Origin: Archivesica marissinica
Taxonomy: Eukaryota > Mollusca > Bivalvia > Venerida > Vesicomyidae
Length of the DNA stretch: 64,000 bases
Reading direction: 5' to 3'
Assembly (NCBI GenBank): GCA_014843695.1
Contig: CM026394.1
Location: 41,683,823 to 41,747,822, forward strand
Under the pieces are notes generated by a model. That model did no database searches. It worked only from the letters and a program-made list of their open reading frames with translations, and was not told the origin of the DNA. Of the stretch, positions 40,401 to 55,400 are shown in pieces. The position numbers were made by a program, and so were the translations under genes. Positions within the stretch are counted from its first letter, which is position 1; each line of letters begins with the position of its first letter.

Positions 40401-43400
40401 ACACAGGTATATGTGATATAATGTACACAGGTATATGTGATATAATGCACACACACGGGTATATGTGATATAATGTACACACACAGGTATATGTGATATA
40501 ATGTACACAGGTATATGTGATATAATGCACACAGGTATATGTGATATAATGCACACACACAGGTATATGTGATATAATGTACACACACGGGTATATGTGA
40601 TATAATGCACACACACGGGTATATGTGATATAATGTACACAGGTATATGTGATATAATGCACACACACGGGTATATGTGATATAATGTACACAGGTATAT
40701 GTGATATAATGTACACACACAGGTATATGTGATATAATGTACACAGGTATATGTGATATAATGTACACAGGTATATGTGATATAATGTACACAGGTATAT
40801 GTGATATAATGCACACACACGGGTATATGTGATATAATGTACACACACAGGTATATGTGATATAATGTACACAGGTATATGTGATATAATGCACACACAC
40901 AGGTATATGTGATATAATGCACACAGGTATATGTGATATAATGTACACACACAGGTATATGTGATATAATGTACACACACAGGTATATGTGATATAATGT
41001 ACACACACAGGTATATGTGATATAATGCACACAGGTATATGTGATATAATGTACACACACAGGTATATGTGATATAATGCACACACACGGGTATATGTGA
41101 TATAATGTACACAGGTATATGTGATATAATGTACACACACAGGTATATGTGATATAATGTACACACACAGGTATATGTGATATAATGTACACACACAGGT
41201 ATATGTGATATAATGTACACAGGTATATGTGATATAATGCACACAGGTATATGTGATATAATGTACACACACAGGTATATGTGATATAATGCACACACAC
41301 GGGTATATGTGATATAATGTACACAGGTATATGTGATATAATGTACACTCACAGGTATATGTGATATAATGTACACAGGTATATGTGATATAATGTACAC
41401 ACACAGGTATATGTGATATAATGTACACAGGTATATGTGATATAATGTACACAGGTATATGTGATATAATGCACACACACGGGTATATGTGATATAATGC
41501 ACACAGGTATATGTGATATAATGTACACACACAGGTATATGTGATATAATGTACACACACAGGTATATGTGATATAATGTACACAGGTATATGTGATATA
41601 ATGCACACAGGTATATGTGATATAATGTACACACACAGGTATATGTGATATAATGCACACACACAGGTATATGTGATATAATGTACACAGGTATATGTGA
41701 TATAATGCACACAGGTATATGTGATATAATGCACACAGGTATATGTGATATAATGCACACACACACAGGTATATGTGATATAATGCACACACACGGGTAT
41801 ATGTGATATAATGCACACACACAGGTATATGTGATATAATGTACACACACAGGTATATGTGATATAATGCACACACACAGGTATATGTGATATAATGTAC
41901 ACAGGTATATGTGATATAATGCACACAGGTATATGTGATATAATGCACACACACAGGTATATGTGATATAATGTACACAGGTATATGTGATATAATGTAC
42001 ACACACAGGTATATGTGATATAATGCACACAGGTATATGTGATATAATGCACACACACAGGTATATGTGATATAATGCACACACACAGGTATATGTGATA
42101 TAATGTACACACACAGGTATATGTGATATAATGCACACACACACAGGTATATGTGATATAATGCACACACACGGGTATATGTGATATAATGCACACACAC
42201 AGGAATATGTGATATAATGCACACACACAGGTATATGTGATATAATGCACACAGGTATATGTGATATAATGCACACACACGGGTATATGTGATATAATGC
42301 ACACACACGGGTATATGTGATATAATGTACATACGCAAGTGTAAAAAAAATTTTTAAATATGTAAAATGGTATCCATAATTACGTTTTAGAAAAGTAAGT
42401 AAGCACCCCGACACTAATTATTTCTTCAACTTGCACTGGTCAAACATGCAATTTATACTTGTGTCTGGTGTCCATTTTATCAACCCGTCTTATATGCGAG
42501 TGCATGTCAAACCCCACAGATTTCAGGACCAAAGTAGGGGGGCGTCTTATAGGCGAGTATGGACTGTAATTATGTTTTACTTTGCTATCAATTTCCCAGC
42601 CACTGCAATTTAAAACATTGTTTCCCAGCCACTGCAATTTAAAACATTGTTTCCCAGCCACTGCAATTTAAAACATTGTTTCCCAGACACTGCAATTTAA
42701 AGCATTATGTTTCCCAGCCACTGCAATTTAAAGCATTATGTTTCCCAGCCACTGCAATTTAAAACATTGTTTCCCAGCCACTGCAATTTAAAACATTGTT
42801 TCCCAGCTACTGCAATTTAAATCATTTTGTTTCTCAGCCACTGCAATTTAAAACATTATGTTTCCCAGCCATTGCAATTTGAAACATTGTGTCCCAGCCA
42901 CTGCAATTTGAAACATTATGTGTCCCAGCCACTACAATTTGAAACATTATGTGTCCCAGCCACTACAATTTGAAACATAATGTTTCCCAGCCACTACAAT
43001 TTGAAACATTATGTTTCCCAGCCACTGCAATTTGAAACATTATGTTTCCCAGCCACTACAATTTGAAACATTATGTTTCCCAGCCACTGCAATTTGAAAC
43101 ATTATGTTTCCCAGCCACTGCAATTTGAAACATTATGTTTCCCAGTCACTGCAATTTGAAACATTATGTTTCCCAGCCACTGCAATTTGAAACATTATGT
43201 TTCCCAGCCACTGCAATTTGAAACATGAACGTGTATGCTGTCTGGCTGAATACGTCCCTGACGTAGCTGATCCCTGACGTAGCTGGTCCCTGACGTAGCT
43301 GGTCCCTGACGTAGCTGATCATACCGTCTGAATGAGATGGCGTGTGCATTTTAATATTTTGTTTATCGCAAAACAATTCCCACCGAAAATAAAATTGGGA

Positions 43401-46400
43401 TTTCGGTGTTAGAATGTTGAATATAGTATGACTTCAAATCATTCGCCCCCACCCCTCCCCGCCATCAAGAGGTTCAAATTCCGCTAGAGGTACCAAACCT
43501 TTTTTTTTCTCGAGGACAACGCCACTTTTAAACACATACAAGTACATATACATAAATACATAATAACTCTTAATATGCTTAGAAACGATCCAGCTGGTTT
43601 GTGGTAGTTAGATTGTTTCTACCCGGTGCCCTCCGTTGAAATACTGCACGGAGTGGCACCCAGGGGCTTCCTCTACCATATTACATACCGGTACATGTCC
43701 AAGTCACAAAATATAAAATCACTTGCTCCTCACCGCTGGGTTTGAAACTCATACTGGGGGTGTTGAATTCTTTCATGTGAGGAAGCTATGCAGCTGGCTT
43801 CCGGAAGGTCGGTGGTTCTACACGGGGTGAATGTCCATGCTTGAAAGACTGCTGAGAGGAACACCAATAATGGCTGGAGAGTTGCCATATAACCTAAGCT
43901 GTTGGTGCGACTTTAATCTCCAAAACAATACAAATGAAACAAAATATAAATTGTTTGCCGTTCTGTTGAGGCTTATATAAATAAATAAAAAATGGGGTTT
44001 TTTTTTGTAGAGGAATTTTTTTTTTTAAGGCAGTAGGGCGGGGCTAATGGGCAAAATGGCAGGTCTCTAGATTATTCAAAAAAAGATTTGCAGCAATTTC
44101 TGCTGAAGACAAGAACAGTAAAAGCACGAAGAATTGCATCAAATCCAGTGCTGCCATGTTCACAGAGCACATGTTCACTGGGACTTTAAACCGAGGTTTC
44201 GTGTCTGTACTTTACACCGTGCACGTAAAAGAACCAGAGGAGACTCTAGAATGGGTCTCTGTCTGTATCATTGCACTATCATCCAAAAATCTAAAATGAC
44301 TAATCTCTTCAGGAGGCGTCGCTCATATGGGCAACCGGTAGCGACAATAAATCGTAAAACACACACACACCTCTGATAACCATCGAAATGTTGGTTCTGC
44401 TAATGGTGCAGACATAATATAGCCTCACACACACAACGTAAAACACAGACACCTCTGATAACCATCGAAATGTTGGATCTGCTAATGGTGCAGATGTAAT
44501 ATAGCCTCACACACACAACGTAAAACACACACACCTCTGATAACCATCGAAATGTTGGATCTGCTAATGGTGCAGATGTAATATAGCCTCACACACACAA
44601 CGTAAAACACACACACCTCTGATAACCATCATTCCTGTTCAAACTGCTCGTCACAATTCTAAACAGTTTAGCTGTCGTACAACTGTATTCATTACAAGAT
44701 CAAAGTGTTACAGAAAAGAAATCCAATATTTTTAACATGTATTGTTGCACTATCTTCCAAAAATCTAAAATGATTAATCACTTTAGGAGATGACATTCAT
44801 ATAGGTGACCGGTAGCGAGGATAAATAAGCGTAAAACACACACACCTCGTATTATGTGTTGAAGTTAATAGCACTTTTCCATTCCATTATTCATGGTGAC
44901 AATTTGTGAATGCTCTATAGTGAGACGATATATCATGTTTAGTTTTAGAATGACTTTAATTATTAATTGGAATATGGTACTTTCTATCAGATACCCATCC
45001 CACCCCTACTTAGTTTAAGCATATTTTGTTTCCCAATGAATGTAATACAGTTTGAACAATGCATAACATTACACATATCGAAATACAGATTAGAGTGCGT
45101 GTTTTAGGGTCCCAAGGGTGAAGATTTCGTTAGATTTTCGTGTTATATAATTCTTCTATCCCTACTTGCTTACTGGCACACAGTTCGCCCACATCACCCT
45201 CTATATTGATCCATGTTATATCATTCTTCTATCCCTACTTGCTTACTGGCACACATCACCCTCTATATTGATCCATGTTATATAATTCTTCTATCCCTAC
45301 TTGCTTACTGGCACACAGTTCGCCCACATCACCCTCTATATTGATCCCTGTTATATTGTTATATAATTCTTCTATCCCTACTTGCTTACTGGCACACAGT
45401 TCGCACACATCACCCTCTATATTGATCCATGTTATATCATTCTTCTATCCCTACTTGCTTACTGGCACACATCACCCTCTATATTGATCCATGTTATATA
45501 ATTCTTCTATCCCTACTTGCTTACTGGCACACAGTTCGCCCACATCACCCTCTATATTGATCCCTGTTATATAATTCTTCTATCCCTACTTGCTTACTGG
45601 CACACAGTTCGCCCACATCACCCTCTATATTGATCCATGTTATATCATTCTTCTATCCCTACTTGCTTACTGGCACACAGTTCGCACACATCACCCTCTA
45701 TATTGATCCATGTTATATCATTCTTCTATCCCTACTTGCTTACTGGCACACATCACCCTCTATATTGATCCATGTTATATAATTCTTCTATCCCTACTTG
45801 CTTACTGGCACACAGTTCGCCCACATCACCCTCTATATTGATCCCTGTTATATAATTCTTCTATCCCTACCTGCTTACTGGCACACAGTTCGCCCACATC
45901 ACCCTCTATATTGATCCCTGTTATATAATGCTTCTATCCCTACTTGCTTACTGGCACACAGTTCGCCCACATCACCCTCTATATTGATCCCTGTTATATA
46001 ATGCTTCTATCCCTACTTGCTTACTGGCACACAGTTCACCCACATCACCCTCTATATTGATCCCTGTTGTATAATTCTTCTATCCCTACTTGCTTACTGG
46101 CACACAGTTCGCCCACATCACCCTCTATATTGATCCCTGTTATATAATTCTTCTATCCCTACTTGCTTACTGGCACACAGTTCGCCCACATCATCCTCTA
46201 TATTGATCCCTGTTATATAATTCTTCTATCCCTACTTGCTTACTGGCACACAGTTCGCCCACATCACCCTCTATATTGATCCCTGTTATATAATTGCTGG
46301 CACACAGTCTCTTTATGTTGTTTATTTTTCTTTCAGTTGGAAAAATAATCCTATATTTCATATGCAAATTAATCCTAATGTTAACTTTAGTAAACCACCA

Positions 46401-49400
46401 TTAAAGTTTAAACTTTATTTATTTTACAATGATTGCGAAGCAAGTTCTAACAGCTTATATTAATCACTCTCGTTGGCGCCGTTGAAAGCGTATTTAGAGG
46501 TTATTCCTCCTAGCTGTGGGGGATATGGCTATTCCTCCTAGCTGTGGGGGATATGGCTATTCCTCCTAGCTGTGGGAGATATGGCTATTCCTCCTAGCTG
46601 TGGGAGATATGGCTATTCCTCCTAGCTGTGGGGGATATGGCTATTCCTCCTAGCTGTGGGGGTATGGCTATTCCTCCTAGCTGTGGGGGATATGGCTATT
46701 CCTCCTAGCTGTGGGAGATATGGCTATTCCTAGCTGTGGGAGATATGGCTATTCCTCCTAGCTGTGGGGGATATGTCTATTCCTCCTAGCTGTGGGGATA
46801 TGGCTATTCCTCCTAGCTGTGGGGGATATGGCTATTCCTCTTAGCTGTGGGGTATATGTCTATTCCACCTAGCTGTGGGGGATATGGCTATTCCTCCTAG
46901 CTGTGGGGGATATGGCTATTCCTCCTAGCTGTGGGAGATATGGCTATTCCTCCTAGCTGTGGGAGATATGGCTATTCCTCCTAGCTGTGGGGGATATGGC
47001 TATTCCTCCTAGCTGTGGGGGATATGGCTATTCCTCCTAGCTGTGGGGGGATATGGCTATTCCTCCTAGCTGTGGGGGGATATGGCTATTCCTCCTAGCT
47101 GTGGGAGATATGGCTATTCCTCCTAGCTGTGGGGATATGGCTATTCCTCCTAGCTGTGGGGGATATGGCTATTCCTCCTAGCTGTGGGAGATATGGCTAT
47201 TCCTCCTAGCTGTGGGGGATATGGCTATTCCTCCTAGCTGTGGGAGATATGTCTATTCCTCCTAGCTGTGGGGGATATGGCTATTCCTCCTAGCTGTGGG
47301 GGATATGGCTATTCCTCCTAGCTGTGGGGAGATATGTCTATTCCTCCTAGCTGTGGGGGATATGGCTATTCCTCCTAGCTGTGGGGAGATATGGCTATTC
47401 CTCCTAGCTGTGGGAAATGGCTATTACTCCTAGCTTGGGGGAAATGGCTATTTCTCTTGCCTACAAAATATACAAGGATAGAAACAGAACAATATAAACA
47501 CTGAAGTATATTGATTGTATACTAAACTTTTAGAGATAAACAGACTGTATTACATACATGTGCTGGGAAATTGACATATGAATGATGGCCACAGGGGACG
47601 CGCAGGGCACGGCCATATCGAGAATTCAATGTTCAGCAAAGATACAGCACTTATTCATCATTACAGTTTGTGTTTATGGTATTCATATGAACAAAGCTAA
47701 TAAATGAGGCTATGGTATTCATATGAACAAAGCTAATAAATGAGGCTATGGTATTCATATGAACAAAGCTAATAAATGAGGCTATGGTATTCATATGAAC
47801 AAAACTAATAAATGAGGCTATGGTATTCATATGAACAAAGCTAATAAATGAGGCTAGAGTCCTGCTATGTTGTTTTATTAGTGTGGCAAAACAAGTTCTC
47901 ACAATTCATATTACCGTAATCACTCTCAACAAGGATCATTCTAGAGAGTGATGTGGGCGAAATAGTCGCCCTAGGGACCCTGACTTCGCCCTCTGTGGGG
48001 CCCTACTTCTCCCTAAAAAATTTTTTTTACGATTTTCAAACCAAATTTTGTCTAGTAAGATCTTGCCAAGACACTTGGCTATGTAGCAAACAACATAGAT
48101 CCTGATCAGCATCACGTTGCGACCGATCTGGATCTATGTTGTTTGCAAAAGCCTTTAAATGTACCCAGAATGAAATGGGTTAATAAATGTCTATTTTGAC
48201 GAGCAACCACATTGTTGTTGAAGGTTTACAGATTAACGTTTCATATTTTGGCGGAATGAAGCATAATCGTAAAGGCTCCAGTGTGCCTCGAACTTCGGGC
48301 CTTTCGCACCTGAAGCGAAAGCGCCATCACGAGTGTATCTTCCGGAATAAGGTCTCGAGAGTGATTGATATAAGTTGTAGTAACTACCATAGGCATAACT
48401 TCTGCATGGGGTACAGCTCACATTTCCTTAGACAAGCATAACATCTGCATGGGGTACAGCTCACATTTCCTTAGACAAGCATAACATCTGCATGGGGTAC
48501 GGCTCACATTTCCTTAGACAAGCATAACTTCTGCATGCGGTACGGCTCACAAGCATAACTTCTGCATGGGGTACGGCTCACATTTCCTTAGACAAGCTAA
48601 ACATCTGCATGCGGTACGGCTCAAAGCATAACTTCTGCATGGGGTACAGCTCACAAGCATAACTTCTGCATGGGGTACAGCTCACAAGCATAACTTCTGC
48701 ATGGGGTACAGCTCACAAGCATAACTTCTGCATGGGGTACGGCTCACATTTCCTTAGACAAGCTAAACATCTGCATGCGGTACGGCTCACAAGCATAACT
48801 TCTGCATGGGGTACAGCTCACAAGCATAACTTCTGCATGGGGTACAGCTCACAAGCATAACTTCTGCATGGGGTATGGCTCACAAGCATAACTTCTGCAT
48901 GGGGTACAGCTCACAAGCATAACTTCTGCATGGGGTACAGCTCACAAGCATAACTTCTGCATGGGTACAGCTCACAAGCATAACTTCTGCATGGGGTACA
49001 GCTCACAAGCATAACTTCTGCATGGGGTACAGCTCACAAGCATAACTTCTGCATGTGGTACAGCTCACAAGCATAACTTCTGCATGGGGTACGGCTCACA
49101 TTTCCTTAGACAAGCTAAACATCTGCATGCGGTACGGCTCACAAGCATAACTTCTGCATGGGGTACAGCTCACAAGCATAACTTCTGCATGGGTACAGCT
49201 CACAAGCATAACTTCTGCATGGGGTACAGCTCACAAGCATAACTTCTGCATGGGTACAGCTCACAAGCATAACTTCTGCATGGGGTACAGCTCACAAGCA
49301 TAACTTCTGCATGGGGTATGGCTCACAAGCATAACTTCTGCATTGTGTATGGCTCACAAGCATAACTTCTGCATTGTGTACGGCTCACAAGCATAACTTC

Positions 49401-52400
49401 TGCATTGTGTCCGGCTCACAAGCATTACCCCTGCATGGGGTACGGCTCACATTTCCTTAGACAAGCATAACTTTTGCATTGGGTACGGCTCACAAGCATA
49501 ACTTCTGCATGGGGTACGGCTCACAAGCATAACTTCTGCATGGGGTACGGCTCACATTTCCTTAGACAAGCATAACTTCTGCATGCGGTACGGCTCACAA
49601 GCATAACTTCTGCATGGGGTACGGCTCACATTTCCTTAGACAAGCTAAACATCTGCATGCGGTACGGCTCACAAGCATAACTTCTGCATGGGGTACAGCT
49701 CACAAGCATAACTTCTGCATGGGGTACAGCTCACAAGCATAACTTCTGCATGGGGTACAGCTCACATTTCCTTAGACAAGCATAACATATGCATGGGGTA
49801 CGGCTCACAAGCATAACTTCTGCATGGGGTACAGCTCACATTTCCTTAGACAAGCATAACATCTGCATGGGGTACAGCTCACATTTCCTTAGACAAGCTA
49901 AACATCTGCATGCGGTACGGCTCACAAGCATAACATCTGCATGGGGTACGGCTCACATTTCCTTAGACAAGCATAACTGCTGCATGCGGTACGGCTCACA
50001 AGCATAACTTCTGCATGGGGTACAGCTCACATTTCCTTAGACAAGCTAAACATCTGCATGCGGTACGGCTCACAAGCATAACTTCTGCATGGGGTACAGC
50101 TCACAAGCATAACTTCTGCATGGGGTACAGCTCACAAGCATAACATCTGCATGGGGTACAGCTCACAAGCATAACTTCTGCATGGGGTACGGCTCACATT
50201 TCCTTAGACAAGCTAAACATCTGCATGCGGTACGGCTCACAAGCATAACTTCTGCATGGGTACAGCTCACAAGCATAACTTCTGCATGGGGTACAGCTCA
50301 CAAGCATAACTTCTGCATGGGGTACAGCTCACAAGCATAACTTCTGCATGGGTACAGCTCACAAGCATAACTTCTGCATGGGGTATGGCTCACAAGCATA
50401 ACTTCTGCATTGTGTACGGCTCACAAGCATAACCTCTGCATTGTGTACTGCTCACAAGCATAACTTCTGCATTGTGTCCGGCTCACAAGCATTACTTCTG
50501 CATGGGGTACGGCTCACATTTCCTTAGACAAGCATAACTTTTGCATTGGGTACGGCTCACAAGCATAACTTCTGCATGGGGTACGGCTCACAAGCATAAC
50601 TTCTGCATGAGGGTACGGCTCACATTTCCTTAGACAAGCATAACTTCTGCATGGGGTACGGCTCACAAGCATAACTTCTGCATGGGGTACGGCTCACAAG
50701 CATTACTTCTGCATGGGGTACGGCTCACATTTCCTTAGACAAGCATAACTTTTGCATGGGGTACGGCTCACAAGCATAACTTCTGCATGGGGTACGGCTC
50801 ACAAGCATAACTTCTGCATGGGTACGGCTCACAAGCATAGACAAGCATAACTTTTGCATGGGGTACGGCTCACATTTCCTTAGACAAGCATAACTTCTGC
50901 ATGGGGTACAGCTCACATTTCCTTACACAAGCATAACTTCTGCATGGGGTACGGCTCACAAGCATAACTTCTGCATGGGGTACAGCTCACATTTCCTTAG
51001 ACAAGCGTAACTTCTGCATGGGGTACGGCTCACAAGCATAATCTCTGCATGGGGTACAGCTCACATTTCCTTAGACAAGCATAACATCTGCATGGGGTAC
51101 GGCTCACAAGCATAACTTCTGCATGGGGTACAGCTCACATTTCCTTAGACAAGCATAACATCTGCATGGGGTACAGCTCACATTTCCTTAGACAAGCTAA
51201 ACATCTGCATGCGGTATGGCTCACAAGCATAACATCTGCATGGGGTACGGCTCACAAGCATAACTTCTGCATGGGGTACAGCTCACATTTCCTTAGACAA
51301 GCATAACATCTGCATGGGGTACGGCTCACAAGCATAACTTCTGCATGGGGTACGGCTCACATTTCCTTAGACAAGCTAAACATCTGCATGCGGTACGGCT
51401 CAAAGCATAACTTCTGCATGGGGTACAGCTCACAAGCATAACTTCTGCATGGGGTACAGCTCACAAGCATAACTTCTGCATGGGGTACAGCTCACATTTC
51501 CTTAGACAAGCTAAACATCTGCATGCGGTACGGCTCACAAGCATAACTTCTGCATGGGGTACAGCTCACAAGCATAACTTCTGCATGGGTACAGCTCACA
51601 AGCATAACTTCTGCATGGGGTACAGCTCACAAGCATAACTTCTGCATGGGTACAGCTCACAAGCATAACTTCTGCATGGGGTACAGCTCACAAGCATAAC
51701 TTCTGCATGGGGTATGGCTCACAAGCATAACTTCTGCATTGTGTATGGCTCACAAGCATAACTTCTGCATTGTGTCCGGCTCACAAGCATTACCCCTGCA
51801 TGGGGTACGGCTCACATTTCCTTAGACAAGCATAACTTTTGCATTGGGTACGGCTCACAAGCATAACTTCTGCATGGGTACGGCTCACAAGCATAACTTC
51901 TGCATGGGGTACGGCTCACAAGCATAACTTCTGCATGGGGTACGGCTCACAAGCATAACTTCTGCATGGGGTACGGCTCACATTTCCTTAGACAAGCATA
52001 ACTTCTGCATGGGGGTATGGCTCACAAGCATAACTTCTGCATGGGGTACGGCTCACAAGCATAGACAAGCATAACTTCTGCATGGCTCACATTTCCTTAG
52101 ACAAGCATAACTTCTGCATGACTCACATTTCCTTAGACAAGCATAACTTCTGCATGGGGTATGGCTCACATTTCCGTAGACAAGCATAACTTCTGCATGG
52201 GGTACAGCTCACATTTCCTTAGACAAGCATAACTTCTGCATGGGGTACGACTCACATTTCCTTAGACAAGCTAAACTTCTGCATGGCTCACATTTCCTTA
52301 GACAAGCTAAACTTCTGCATGGCTCACATTTCCTTAGACAAGCATAACTTCTGCATGGGGTACGACTCACATTTCCTTAGACAAGCATAACTTCTGCATG

Positions 52401-55400
52401 GCTCACATTTCCTTAGACAAGCATAACTTCTGCATGACTCACATTTCCTTAGACAAGCATAACTTCTGCATGGGGTATGGCTCACATTTCCGTAGACAAG
52501 CATAACTTCTGCATGGGGTACAGCTCACATTTCCTTAGACAAGCATAACTTCTGCATGGGGTACGACTCACATTTCCTTAGACAAGCTAAACTTCTGCAT
52601 GGCTCACATTTCCTTAGACAAGCTAAACTTCTGCATGGCTCACATTTCCTTAGACAAGCATAACTTCTGCATGGGGTACGACTCACATTTCCTTAGACAA
52701 GCATAACTTCTGCATGGCTCACATTTCCTTAGACAAGCATAACTTCTGCATGACTCACATTTCCTTAGACAAGCATAACTTCTGCATGACTCACATTTCC
52801 TTAGACAAGCATAACTTCTGCATGGCTCACATTTCCTCCTTAGACAAGTACAGCTCACATTTCCTGTTGATTTCCAGGGCTCCGGGAGATGTTCACTAAC
52901 CATGTGTTTGTTGGATGTGTTGATGAAGAATTCTCCTTGATGCAGCATCAGACTAAACTGCTTCTTGTGAACACGACTAAACTAAGGTGGGTACATATTT
53001 GTGAACACGACTAAACTAAGGTGGGTACATATTGTGAACATGACTAAACTAAGGTGGGTACATATTGTGAACACGACTAAACTAAGGTGGGTACATATTG
53101 TGAACACGACTAAACTAAGGTGGGTACATATTGTGAACACGACTAAACTAAGGTGGGAACATATTGTGAACACGACTAAACTAAGGTGGGTACATATTGT
53201 GAACATGACTAAACTAAGGTGGGTACATATTGTGAACACGACTAAACTAAGGTGGGTACATATTGTGAACATGACTAAACTAAGGTGGGTACATATTTGT
53301 GAACATGACTAAACTAAGGTGGGTACATATTGTGAACACGACTAAGCTAAGGTGGTTACATATTTGTGAACACGACTAAACTAAGGTGGGTACATATTGT
53401 GAACACGACTAAACTAAGGTGGGTACATATTGTGAACACGACTAAACTAAGGTGGGTACATATTGTGAACACGACAAAACTAAGGTGGGTACATATTGTG
53501 AACACGACTAAACTAAGGTTTACATATTGTGAACACGACAAAACTAAGGTGGGTACATATTGTGAACACGACTAAACTAAGGTGGGTACATATTGTGAAC
53601 ACGACTAAACTAAGGTGGGTACATATTGTGAACACGACTAAACTAAGGTTTACATATTGTGAACACGACTAAACTAAGGTGGGTACATATTGTGAACACG
53701 ACTAAACTAAGGTTTACATATTGTGAACACGACTAAACTAAGGTGGGTACATATTGTGAACACGACTAAACTAAGGTTTACATATTGTGAACACGACTAA
53801 ACTAAGGTGGGTACATATTGTGAACACGACAAAACTAAGGTGGGTACATATTGTGAACATGACTAAACTAAGGTGGGTACATATTGTGAACACGACTAAA
53901 CTAAGGTGGGTACATATTGTGAACACGACTAAACTAAGGTGGGTACATATTGTGAACACGACTAAACTAAGGTGGGAACATATTGTGAACACGACTAAAC
54001 TAAGGTGGGTACATATTGTGAACACGACTAAACTAAGGTGGGTACATATTGTGAACACGACTATACTAAGGTGGGTACATATTGTGAACACGACTATACT
54101 AAGGTGGGTACATATTGTGAACACGACTAAACTAAGGTGGGTACATATTGTGAGAACCTCCATGGTGTAACATGTAACATTATCGTCACTCTACTCATCA
54201 CATGTGTGTATCTAACACATCACTCTTGCCATTTTCTGTTTCGCCATTTNNNNNNNNNNNNNNNNNNNNNNNNNNNNNNNNNNNNNNNNNNNNNNNNNNN
54301 NNNNNNNNNNNNNNNNNNNNNNNNNNNNNNNNNNNNNNNNNNNNNNNNNNNNNNNNNNNNNNNNNNNNNNNNNNNNNNNNNNNNNNNNNNNNNNNNNNNN
54401 NNNNNNNNNNNNNNNNNNNNNNNNNNNNNNNNNNNNNNNNNNNNNNNNNNNNNNNNNNNNNNNNNNNNNNNNNNNNNNNNNNNNNNNNNNNNNNNNNNNN
54501 NNNNNNNNNNNNNNNNNNNNNNNNNNNNNNNNNNNNNNNNNNNNNNNNNNNNNNNNNNNNNNNNNNNNNNNNNNNNNNNNNNNNNNNNNNNNNNNNNNNN
54601 NNNNNNNNNNNNNNNNNNNNNNNNNNNNNNNNNNNNNNNNNNNNNNNNNNNNNNNNNNNNNNNNNNNNNNNNNNNNNNNNNNNNNNNNNNNNNNNNNNNN
54701 NNNNNNNNNNNNNNNNNNNNNNNNNNNNNNNNNNNNNNNNNNNNNNNNNNNNNNNNNNNNNNNNNNNNNNNNNNNNNNNNNNNNNNNNNNNNNNNNNNNN
54801 NNNNNNNNNNNNNNNNNNNNNNNNNNNNNNNNNNNNNNNNNNNNNNNNNNNNNNNNNNNNNNNNNNNNNNNNNNNNNNNNNNNNNNNNNNNNNNNNNNNN
54901 NNNNNNNNNNNNNNNNNNNNNNNNNNNNNNNNNNNNNNNNNNNNNNNNNNNNNNNNNNNNNNNNNNNNNNNNNNNNNNNNNNNNNNNNNNNNNNNNNNNN
55001 NNNNNNNNNNNNNNNNNNNNNNNNNNNNNNNNNNNNNNNNNNNNNNNNNNNNNNNNNNNNNNNNNNNNNNNNNNNNNNNNNNNNNNNNNNNNNNNNNNNN
55101 NNNNNNNNNNNNNNNNNNNNNNNNNNNNNNNNNNNNNNNNNNNNNNNNNNNNNNNNNNNNNNNNNNNNNNNNNNNNNNNNNNNNNNNNNNNNNNNNNNNN
55201 NNNNNNNNNNNNNNNNNNNNNNNNNNNNNNNNNNNNNNNNNNNNNNNNNGTGAACACGACTAAACTAAGGTGGGTACATATTGTGAACATGACTAAACTA
55301 AGGTGGGTACATATTGTGAACACGACTAAACTAAGGTGGGTACATATTGTGAACACGACTAAACTAAGGTGGGTACATATTGTGAACACGACTAAACTAA

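Noticed and set aside
23121..42330. CRISPR arrays
   Set aside because: Units are directly adjacent with no unique spacers, the genome is animal, and no cas genes are present.
36174..42414. Minus-strand open frames of 566 to 2,015 codons repeating [16 protein letters not shown]
   Set aside because: They exist only because 24/28-bp satellite units lack stops on that strand in all three frames; there is no non-repetitive protein sequence.
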